From Myxococcales bacterium (GTDB lineage Bacteria; Myxococcota_A; Polyangia; Polyangiales; Polyangiaceae), in assembly GCA_004193285.1 (NCBI GenBank), contig SECP01000021.1, forward strand, positions 1-64,000: 64,000 bases of DNA, in the 5' to 3' direction. Under the pieces are notes generated by a model that did not search any database, was not told where the DNA came from, and saw only the letters and a program-made list of their open reading frames with translations. The stretch's first letter is position 1; each line of letters begins with the position of its first letter. Below, one piece after another: positions 32,432 through 40,900 of this stretch. Position numbers and translations under genes: made by a program.

Positions 32432-33670
32432 TCAGCCGGCGAGCCTTCGGCGGATGGCCTCCCACGTGGTTTCGCCGCTGGCGACGAACACCCCTTCCGA
32501 AACCGAGCCGTCTGCGCCCGCGACTGGGGAATAGCCAGCCTCCGGCTCGAAACGAACCTCCGCGCCGCATTGTACGGCGAGCTCGAAGCTGGGCGCCCCT
32601 GGGCCGTCGAACGCGAGCGCGTCCACCTTGATGCGCCGGGTTTTACCCTCGACCCGCGCTTCGACGGCGCTGATGCGGTCGCGGCCCAGAGCGCGCACGA
32701 CGCTCGACGGGTCCAGCTGGACGAGCTCCACCGCGCCGGACATTTGCGCGACCAGCGCTTCTGCGAAACGACCGGCGCCGACGAGCGCGATTCGACTCCC
32801 GAGCAGCACGTCGTTCTGCCATGCGAACAGCGCCGCGCGCGCGGAGAGGACGCCGGGCAGGTCGTTGTTGGCGAACGCGGGAGCCGCGTCGTGCCGACCG
32901 GTGGCGAGCACGATGGCACGACAGCGCGCCACGAGCGTGCGCTCGGGGGTGACGACCAGCGCCGTGAGCTCCCCGCGCTGGCCCTCGGGCTCCCGGCTCA
33001 GGGCCACGACCGTGGAGCGCGGCAGGCACGTAGCGCCCGCGGACAGGGCGCGTCGCGCGAGCTCTTCGCCCCGACGCGGGTCCAGCGCGGTCAAGGCGCC
33101 GCCGAGCGAGAAGCCGTCGTCCACCAAGGTGGCGTGCGGGCCGAGCGCGGCCGCCGCTCCCAGGCCCGCCCTGCCGCCACCGACGATCAGGACCGGGACC
33201 TCGACCCGCTCGGCAGGTAGCGCCGGGGGCGCGTGATCGGCAAGCTTGCCGAGCCCGGCCACCCGCCTTGCAAAGCTGCCGACGAGCGGGCTGAGGCCTC
33301 GCACGCCTGCCATCAGCCGGTGGTGGTCGATGCCCTGGGGAAACAAGAAATCCGCGGCCGAAAGCAGATCGGTCTCGCGGGTCCCGAGCACGTTTTGGGT
33401 CTCGACCCGCTCGCCTCCTTCCACGATGACGCGGCAAGCCGGTTGGTTGGGCAACCCGTTCACCCGTACCAGGCACCCTTCGCAGGCGCCCCTCAAGCAG
33501 TAGGGCCCGCGTGGCCGATGCAATTTCGGACTGCGCGAGAGCAGCAGCCTATCGGCGGCGATGAGTGACAGCGCGAGCGGCTCCCCGAGGCGCGCTGGCA
33601 GCGCCTGGCCATCGTGCGTTATCTCCACGGCTCCCGTGAGACCGCCAACCTGACCAAGGCGTGTGGCCAC
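32432..33670 (-). CDS. Ferredoxin-FAD fusion oxidoreductase (HcnAB / sarcosine oxidase alpha-like)
   Basis: A flavoprotein of about 412 aa. The N-terminal segment is a 2Fe-2S ferredoxin-like (Fer2_4) domain with CLRGACEGC and a later C in NQPACR (C-x4-C-x2-C-x12-C). The rest is a two-dinucleotide-binding FAD oxidoreductase: VLIVGGGRAGLGAAAALG for FAD, ATGRHDAAPAF, and IALVGAGRFAEALVAQM for the second nucleotide. This order resembles the N-terminal half of sarcosine oxidase alpha or fused HcnA-HcnB/opine-oxidase A subunits. The substrate is unknown. The start is uncertain: GTG at 33670 or GTG at 33628. It is divergent from a histidine kinase. Confidence 0.8.
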   Translation of the reverse strand: MATRLGQVGGLTGAVEITHDGQALPARLGEPLALSLIAADRLLLSRSPKLHRPRGPYCLRGACEGCLVRVNGLPNQPACRVIVEGGERVETQNVLGTRETDLLSAADFLFPQGIDHHRLMAGVRGLSPLVGSFARRVAGLGKLADHAPPALPAERVEVPVLIVGGGRAGLGAAAALGPHATLVDDGFSLGGALTALDPRRGEELARRALSAGATCLPRSTVVALSREPEGQRGELTALVVTPERTLVARCRAIVLATGRHDAAPAFANNDLPGVLSARAALFAWQNDVLLGSRIALVGAGRFAEALVAQMSGAVELVQLDPSSVVRALGRDRISAVEARVEGKTRRIKVDALAFDGPGAPSFELAVQCGAEVRFEPEAGYSPVAGADGSVSEGVFVASGETTWEAIRRRLAG

Positions 33671-33715
33671 GGCCTTCGAGACTGGCAGAACTATCCGGGC
33701 TAAGCTAGCCGGGCT

Positions 33716-35905
33716 GTGGATCTTCGTACGCGAACCTCGCTCTTCTGCGGTGTGCTGGGGCTCGCCATCGCGGTGTCGATCCTGCTCCGCGGGCGCCCCA
33801 ATCGGCCGCGGCTCTTCTTCGCCGCGCTCGCGTTCGACATGGGCCTCTGGTACCTGGCGCAGTGGCTGTACCACAGCGGCCGCAGCGACCTTTGGGCGCG
33901 GTGGACGGCGGTGCTCGCGGTGTTCCTGCCGCAGTTCGCGCTCCACCTGTTCGAGGCCATCGTCCCTGAGCCCAACCGCCGGTCCATGCTTTTGCGCGCG
34001 GCCGGCATCTTGGTCGTGCCCATGCTGGTGCTCGTGCTCATGGAGCACACGCACCTCTTGGTGCGCGGCTTGGTCTTCCTCTACGTGTTCGGCCTGATCG
34101 CGGCCGGGCTCTACCGGCTCGCGCGCCGCGGCGAGCGGAGCGGCTCGCGCGCCGTGCAGCGCCGCGTCCGCTTTTTGGTGCTCATCGGCGCGCTGGCGAC
34201 CGCCTTCAGCCTGGCGGACTTCTTGTGGTTCATCGGTGCGCCGCTGCCGCCGGTGAGCGCGGTGCTGTCCATCGTCTTCTTGTTCGTGCTGTCCGAGTCG
34301 CTCACGCGCGAACGGCTCGTGGATTTGTACGACATCCTCGGTCAGCTGCTCGTGTCGACCGCGCTGGCGTTCGCGATGGGCGGCATCTTCTACGTCTTCG
34401 TCGTGCTGCTGGGCGGGTTCGACAACAGCTACCTCGGCGCGATCTTGGCCGCGATCGTGATCCTGCTCTTGTTCGAGCCGCTGCGCTCCAAGGCCGAGGA
34501 CTACACCCACAAGGTCTTCTTCCGTGAGCGCGTGGACCTGGAGCGCGCGGTCGCGAAGGCGCGGGGGGTGCTGCTTCACACCTTGCAGGTGTCGGAGATG
34601 CAGCAAATCGTGATCTCCGCGCTAGAAGAGTCCCGGCGCGCCACCGGCGCCGCCATCTACCTGCGCGATCCCTTGGGCTCGGACTTCATCGTGGGCGCCG
34701 GGTTCGGGCCCGTCGCGCCCGCGCGCATCGAGCTCGCGGCCGCGCACCCCCTCGCAGAGCGGCTGAACCAAGGCGGAGCCATCTTGCTGGAGGACGTGGC
34801 GCACCAAGCGCTCGAGCACCGCCGCTCCGGCCGCACCCGCGAAGCCGAGGTGGACGAGCGCCTGCTCAGCTCCGCCCAGCTGCTGGGGCCCTTCCGCACC
34901 GGGGTGTGCCTCGGCATCTGGGGCGAAAAGCGTGACCTGCTCGGTCTGCTACTCGTGGTGGACGACCGAGTGCGGGACGCTTTTTCGTCGGACGAGGGCG
35001 TCTTGCTGGAGTCCCTGGCGGTGCAGGTCGGGGTCGTCATCGACAACTCTCGTCAGTACCGGCGCATGCAGGAGCGCGACCGTCTGGCCGCGCTCGGGCA
35101 GATGGCAGCTGGTCTGGCCCACGAGGTGAAGAACCCTCTCGGCGCCATCAAAGGCGCGGCTCAGCTCCTGAGTGACCCCGGTGACCACGCCCAGCTCGGC
35201 GCGGTGGAGCAAGAGTTCGTCGGCATCATCTTGGAGGAAGTGGAGCGCCTGGATCGAGTCGTCGGCTCCGTGCTGGACTACGCACGCCCCTCCAAGGGCG
35301 AGCTCGGCGCGGTGGATCTCAACGCCGTCGTACGGCGCACCGTCACCGTGCTCGCCTCGGATCGCGCAGAGGACTGCGAGATCCTCACGGACCTTTCGGA
35401 GCGGCTGCCGTTCGTGCGCGCCGACGCCGAGCAGCTCCGCCAGGTGCTCATCAACCTCGTCAAGAACGCGGTTCAGGCCATGGGAGGGCGCGGCACGGTG
35501 CGGGTGCGCACCGCCATCCACGCCGAGCCGGCCACCGCGCTCACCTCCGCGCCGTCCGGGGACTGGGTGGAGGTGTCGGTGCGGGATGGGGGACCTGGTA
35601 TCGCACCCCAGGTGCTGAAGAACCTGTTCGTCCCCTTCTTCACTACCAAGGATCGGGGCACCGGGCTCGGGCTCGCCATCAGCCAGCGTATGGTCGAAGA
35701 GATGGGGGGCCGTATCGAGGTGGCGTCGCATTTAGGAGACGGGGCGACTTTCACCGTCCTCCTGCCAAGCGGCGAGCCGCACGGGCTTCGGGCCGGTGCC
35801 TCCGGAGAGGTCGAGCATCGGGCCGGCCCGACTCCCGCCGCTCCGGAAGCCGCCATTCCTAGCCTGAAGGCCGCAGAAGAAGCGGTCGCAGTGAGAACGA
35901 TTTGA
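33716..35905 (+). CDS. Membrane sensor histidine kinase with GAF domain
   Basis: A 729 aa kinase. The N-terminal third holds about eight helices (residues 5-270) of the 7TM-sensor type, then a GAF-like domain (about 300-450; ALEESRRATGAAIYLRD, LGLLLVVDDRVRDAF). HisKA has the H box GLAHEVKNPLGAIKG, and HATPase has the N box LINLVKNAVQAM, G1 VRDGGPGI and G2 TKDRGTGLGLAISQ. The C-terminal 50 residues are Pro/Ala-rich. It starts with GTG. Autophosphorylation should be intact; no cognate response regulator is adjacent. The FHA gene follows after 76 bases. Confidence 0.93.
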   Translation: MDLRTRTSLFCGVLGLAIAVSILLRGRPNRPRLFFAALAFDMGLWYLAQWLYHSGRSDLWARWTAVLAVFLPQFALHLFEAIVPEPNRRSMLLRAAGILVVPMLVLVLMEHTHLLVRGLVFLYVFGLIAAGLYRLARRGERSGSRAVQRRVRFLVLIGALATAFSLADFLWFIGAPLPPVSAVLSIVFLFVLSESLTRERLVDLYDILGQLLVSTALAFAMGGIFYVFVVLLGGFDNSYLGAILAAIVILLLFEPLRSKAEDYTHKVFFRERVDLERAVAKARGVLLHTLQVSEMQQIVISALEESRRATGAAIYLRDPLGSDFIVGAGFGPVAPARIELAAAHPLAERLNQGGAILLEDVAHQALEHRRSGRTREAEVDERLLSSAQLLGPFRTGVCLGIWGEKRDLLGLLLVVDDRVRDAFSSDEGVLLESLAVQVGVVIDNSRQYRRMQERDRLAALGQMAAGLAHEVKNPLGAIKGAAQLLSDPGDHAQLGAVEQEFVGIILEEVERLDRVVGSVLDYARPSKGELGAVDLNAVVRRTVTVLASDRAEDCEILTDLSERLPFVRADAEQLRQVLINLVKNAVQAMGGRGTVRVRTAIHAEPATALTSAPSGDWVEVSVRDGGPGIAPQVLKNLFVPFFTTKDRGTGLGLAISQRMVEEMGGRIEVASHLGDGATFTVLLPSGEPHGLRAGASGEVEHRAGPTPAAPEAAIPSLKAAEEAVAVRTI

Positions 35906-35981
35906 CCGTATCTGGCTCAAAGTCCTAAAGTTTTTGAACCCGCGCCGTCTGTACGGCCAAGGCTTGGAAGCTTCACCCTCC

Positions 35982-36950
35982 ATGGTTCCCCGACACGCGC
36001 AGCCCGGCCCTAGCGAAAAGAACGAGCCCCGGTTCGCGCTTCGCTTCATCTCGGGCAAATACCAAGGTGGCGAGTACCCGCTCGCCGAGGGCCAAGAGAT
36101 CGTCATCGGTCGCTCGAGCGAGCTCGACATGGTGCTCGTGGAAGAGATGGTGTCGCGCAAGCACGCGCGCATCGCTCTCGCCGACGGCAACATCAGCATC
36201 GAAGATCTCGGCTCTACCAACGGCACGTTCGTCAACGGCGAGAAGGTGCAGCAAGGCACCCTGCGCGAAGGCGACCGCGTGCTGATCGGCACGAACATCT
36301 TGAAGGTCGTCGCCGCGCCGCAAGACGCAGAGGCGCGCGCCAACTTGAAAGCGATGGCGGTCGGGCGCGTCACGGCGCGACAACAGCAGCCGGGCACGCG
36401 ACCAACCGAAGAGGCGCCGCGCATGTCCGGCAACTTGGAAGAGATCCCGCTGCCGGATCTGCTCCAGTTGTTCGGCACCTCGCGCAAGGCCGGCGTGCTC
36501 GTGCTGCGCACCGGCGGGCGTGAAGGTCGAATTTATCTGAACGAAGGTCGCATCCGCTTCGCGGAGTTCGTCGGCATGTCCAACGTGCCGCCGCTCAAAG
36601 CGGTGTACCGCATGCTGAGCTGGACCCTCGGCTCCTTCGCGCTGGATCCGCCGGACACCCGCGAGTTCGAAGGCGCCGTCGACGTGAGCGCGCAAGAGGT
36701 GCTCATGGAGGGCTTTCGTCAGCACGACGAGCTGGGGCAGCTGCGGGCCAAGCTCCCGGGGCGCATGGCGCTCAAGCTCCCGCTCGCTCATCACCTGCGC
36801 GAGCTTTCGGACGAAGAGCTCGACACGCTGGAAGCGGCGCTCAACGCCGAAAACCTAGACTCGTTTTTGGACGCCGCGCCTGGCGCCGACTTGGAGTCGG
36901 CCCAGGCGCTTCAGTCCTTGCTACAGCGCGGGTACCTCCGCCCCGCCTAG
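35982..36950 (+). CDS. FHA domain plus DUF4388 (PATAN) protein
   Basis: A 322 aa cytoplasmic signalling protein. The FHA domain (about residues 12-95) shows IVIGRSSELDMVL, MVSRKHARIAL and LGSTNGTFVNG, including the conserved Gly-Arg, Ser, His and Asn that bind phosphothreonine. DUF4388/PATAN begins at about 148 (MSGNLEEIPLPDLLQLFGTSRKAG) and includes GRIYLNEGRIRFAEF. The C-terminal tail is helical and acidic. I chose ATG 35982; the frame extends to a TTG at 35934. FHA proteins read Ser/Thr kinase outputs, so the kinase at 398-2146 is one possible but distant partner. Confidence 0.9.
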   Translation: MVPRHAQPGPSEKNEPRFALRFISGKYQGGEYPLAEGQEIVIGRSSELDMVLVEEMVSRKHARIALADGNISIEDLGSTNGTFVNGEKVQQGTLREGDRVLIGTNILKVVAAPQDAEARANLKAMAVGRVTARQQQPGTRPTEEAPRMSGNLEEIPLPDLLQLFGTSRKAGVLVLRTGGREGRIYLNEGRIRFAEFVGMSNVPPLKAVYRMLSWTLGSFALDPPDTREFEGAVDVSAQEVLMEGFRQHDELGQLRAKLPGRMALKLPLAHHLRELSDEELDTLEAALNAENLDSFLDAAPGADLESAQALQSLLQRGYLRPA

Positions 36951-36975
36951 CGGGAGCGGCGTGCCCGCGGAGCGC

Positions 36976-37953
36976 TCACTCTTCGCCGCGAGGGGGAGCG
37001 TCCGCGCCTTGATCGTGCGGCATCGCCGGGTGACCCGGCGGCAGCCCTTGCGGCATCGACGGGGGAGTCGAGCCCGGCGGAAACTTCGGCATCATGCCGG
37101 GGCTCGCCGGCATCACGCCGCGGTCGCGCCGAGACATCTTCGGCGCGAGCGCCTTGAGCTTCCCCTGCAGGTCCGTGTCGTTCTCGGCCATGGCCGCTTC
37201 GCGCAGCGTGCGACCCACCGCGGGCCACGCTTCTTTGCGCTTGCTCAGCGCCTCTAGCTCGTTGAAGGCCGCCTGGCGCGTCGGCAGCGGGCCGAACTGC
37301 AGGAACTGGCTGAGGTAGCGCAGCGAGGCGCGGTTCGCGCGCGAGTAGGCTTGCATCACCTGCATACCTGGATCCGCAGGAGCCGCCTGCACGTCCTTCA
37401 GCTTGTCGCCCAGCTTGCTGGAAGCAGCGGCGCGAGCCTTGGCGCTAGCGCCCGGGGCAGGGAGTGGCTTGCCGCTGGAGCCTGGCGCGGCGGTGGCCTT
37501 GCGCTCCTCTTGCAGCTTCGCCATGGAAGCGTTGCGGAGCTTTTCGGAGGCAGCCTCCGTGGCGTACGCGAGCTCGGCCGCGAGGTGAATTTGAGTCCCC
37601 TCGGGTTCCGGCTTGGCCACCGCGGCCTTCATGGCCACGAGCGAAGCAGCGGCCGTCTTGCAGAGCTCCAGCTCTGCGGCGTCCTTGAGCAAGGGGTCAC
37701 ATGGCGGGAGATCCGCGGTGTCCGCCCAGCGCTTCTGCCAATCCTTCACCGCGGCCGCGAGCCGCTGGCCGTCTTTGTAGCGATCGCCAGTGGGCGCCTT
37801 CTTCTCGCTCTCGGCCTTGGTCTTCTCGGCCTCGGCTTTGCCGTCTTCCTGCTTTTTCTTGCTACAGGCGACGCTGCCGCCGCACACGCTGACCGCGAGC
37901 ACGAGCACGCTCGCCTTCCTGAGCCAAGACTTGGACGTATTCCCTTGTGACAC
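36976..37953 (-). CDS. Predicted lipoprotein, Lys/Ala-rich, unknown function
   Basis: A 325 aa exported protein with a lipoprotein signal: LVLAVSVCGGSVACSKKK, the lipidated Cys being residue 30. The mature part begins with a Lys/Glu-rich helix (about 32-55), contains a CDPLLKDAAELELC loop that could form a disulphide, and ends in a Met/Pro/Gly tail (MPASPGMMPKFPPG). It starts with GTG immediately after the stop of the giant metalloprotease gene with no gap, so the two are one transcript. I do not recognise it. It may be a partner or chaperone of the protease. Confidence 0.78.
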   Translation of the reverse strand: MSQGNTSKSWLRKASVLVLAVSVCGGSVACSKKKQEDGKAEAEKTKAESEKKAPTGDRYKDGQRLAAAVKDWQKRWADTADLPPCDPLLKDAAELELCKTAAASLVAMKAAVAKPEPEGTQIHLAAELAYATEAASEKLRNASMAKLQEERKATAAPGSSGKPLPAPGASAKARAAASSKLGDKLKDVQAAPADPGMQVMQAYSRANRASLRYLSQFLQFGPLPTRQAAFNELEALSKRKEAWPAVGRTLREAAMAENDTDLQGKLKALAPKMSRRDRGVMPASPGMMPKFPPGSTPPSMPQGLPPGHPAMPHDQGADAPPRGEE

Positions 37954-40900
37954 TTAGTAAACTCCTCGCCAGTTCGGTGCGTAGAAGCCAAAAAGGCCCG
38001 ACACCTCTTGCATGAAGTCCAGGAGCCCCTGGTAGCCCTTCACGCGATTTACGAATCGTTGCGACTTCACGACCGGCTGCCCATCGGAGCCTCGGACGTA
38101 GGCGAACGCACCCGTGGTCGGGTCTGTTCCCTCTGTCTCGTAGGCCTCCTGGGTAAGGACGTTCATCCAGTCCAGCATGCGCGCGCCGATTCCACGGTCG
38201 ACAGCTTGCCCGTCGATGGTTTCCGTTCCGTAACGGTGAGCGACGTAGCTTTGACCGCTGAGGGGGTCAACCCACGTGGCCTGCTGCTCGGGCGGGAATA
38301 GCGGGGCGGCGTCCGTACCGACCCGGAAGATGCGCATCAGGTCGATCCAGTCCGCCTTGTAGCTCTCGGGAAGGTTGACGAGCGCGGAGTAAACGAGGAA
38401 TTTCTGCACCTCGAAGCCGATTTCCGGGTCCACCGCGATCGAATCGCTCGGGCCGCCAACGTCCACCTCCGCTTCGCTCGGGTACTCCTTGCAGAGCACG
38501 GAGCCGGACCGGCGCCAGCAGACCTCAGGGCCGTCTTTCGGCCAAAAGGAGCGGAAGCCCATGCCCAAGGTCGGCGCCTGGTCCGAACCGAGCACGGGCC
38601 GGCCTTTCTTCGCCTCGACTCGCCAGCCGAGCGCGGTCTGATCCTCCGTGAGCGCGGCTGCCAGAAGGCGGCGCACGCCGTCCGGGAAGATGGTCGCGAA
38701 GCTGATGTTTCGGTACCGGCCGTCCGAGAAGTCGTCGCGGCTCTGGCTGATGAAACGGTCTTCGCAGTCCGTCAGCATGTCCGCGACGAGGGTCTTGTCG
38801 TAGTAGGAGCCGACCCACTGGTCGTATTGCGTGGCGTAGTAGCCCTTGCTGCTGTCCAGCTGGTTGAAGAGGGGGCGGCCACCGAACACCAGATCCGTAC
38901 CGATGCCCTGCGAGCCGTCCGGGACCGTCAAGCGCACCCCACCGGTGGTGGGCCCCGCGTTCATCTGCAGCTGCTGGTCGTCCGAGCGGAAGACGGGAAA
39001 GCTGCCCGGCGCCGCGGCGTTGCGCGGGTCGTAGGCGGCGTCCAGGAAGTGCCCGCCGCTGGTTGGCCGGGTCAAGATGCGCGTGAAGTGATCGAACACC
39101 ATGGAGGTGGCGATCGCGCTCGGGCGGAGCAGGCCGTCCGCCTCCTCCGTACCGCTGGTGTACAGGTCGAGCTGGTCGGTCGCGCTGAACAGCTCGCTGA
39201 AGAGACCGAAGCCCTTGCTGATCTCCTTGAGCTTCGCGTTGTAGCGCGTGTACCCGCGCATGAACGCCTGCTTGAGGCTGAACGAGGACCGGTTGCGCCG
39301 GTAGCTGTCCCACAGGTGGGAGTCCTCGTAGCTGTTGATCATGAAGTTTGCGATCTCGTAGGCGTCGGCGCCGTTGTCGTCGCGGAGCACCGCGAGGTTG
39401 CCGATGTCCGCGTACTCGTCCGAGCCGAACATGTAGGGTCGGCGCACACGACCGCGCGAGTCGAACTTCCGTGGGTCGCCGCCGAAGGCGCCGAACGCAG
39501 GCTGAAAGCCGGGAGCGTCCAGCTGGAGCTCGGAGTACGCCACGTAGTCCGTCGGCAGCCCGTCGCACTCCGTACCGTTGACGATCTGCCCGTCGAAGAC
39601 CGGGCTGTACTTGCCGTTCTGGGCCTCGTCCCAGTCCGCGGGAGGAGACATGTCGGCGGCGCGGCATTCGCGCAAGAGCCCGAGCTTTTGCCCTAGCTGG
39701 GAGTAGTGGAAGAAGCTGGCGTTGTCGCGGTACCAAGGGCCACCGATGCCGCCGAAGCTCGTGTCGATGAGCTCGCTGATCGTCCGCCCGTTGTTGGTGC
39801 AGGAGCGGCCGGTGCCGTTGGCGGAGGGCGCGCAGCGAACGGACTCGTCGTCCACTACGTCCGTCACGTCGGCGTAGCCGAAGCGGATCGCGGCGCGGTC
39901 ATAAGCGCCGAGGCCGACCGCTTCTTGGGTGAGGTCCCCCGGGTAGTCCATGACCGAGGTGTGCTCCCACATCCAGATGAGCCCGTCGCGCTCCTTCGGC
40001 GTCACGGGGTCGCGCCAGCGGGGGCCGACGCACGTGTCGCCATCCGCCGTAGCCTCCGAACAATACGCGGTCTCGCTACCGTCTTGAGTGCGGAGCTGCC
40101 AGTACTGCGGGTGGAAGTTGAGAGCGTCGTACGAGCTCGTGAACACGTGCCGCAGCCCCATCGAGTGACCAAGCTCGTGCAAGATGACGCCGTACGTGAG
40201 GTGGCGACGTAGGTAGTCGTGCCACTTTTGGTTGCGGTCCATCAGCTCCGAGCTGCTGGGGTTCTCCGGCAGGGGGAACTTCTCGGCCATGATCTTGGCC
40301 CAGTCGTCCACGCTGATGGGCTCGGGGGCGCTCAGCATGCACTGGCCGTCTTGGCCCATTTGATTCTCGCGCAGCCGGTCCAGCTCCGCTTTGAACGCGA
40401 CCGCGTTGCCGCGCAGCGGCGAGGCGAGGTCCAACGTGGAAGAGGACGGCGGCGTCGATGGATTCAGCCCGGCGAGGCGCAAGAACGAGTTCGTGGTGAG
40501 CTCGGTCTCCACCGCGCTATCCCGCGTGGTGAGCAGCCGAGCGCGCGCGCCCGCGTTGCCGGAGCCGAGCACGGCGTCCCCGAACTTGGCGCGGGCTTGC
40601 TGCGACGCCCAGTCGATCATGTCGCGCTGCTTCAGGTTCGGCAGCGCCTTCTGCGTCGGCCCCGTTTGCAGCTTGCGGTCCACCGCGGCCAGGCGCCGCC
40701 CGACCTGCGCGTCGTCCAACAGCGGCGCGCTCACCAGCCGCCGCTGCGCTGGCGCGCGTGTGCTGGCCGTCAAGTAGTCGTTCAAGTAGCGGCCGCTCGA
40801 GACGTCCTCGTTCGAGATCTCGCCGAGGTACCAGCGCATCTGGTCGATGGTCAGCTGAGAGCGGTAGTCCGTCACCGCGTTCCAGATATTGACGCTCGCG

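Noticed and set aside
33671..34606. Upstream extension of the ferredoxin-FAD frame
   Set aside because: It is antisense to the histidine kinase and His/Gln/Glu/Arg-rich; the real start is near 33670.
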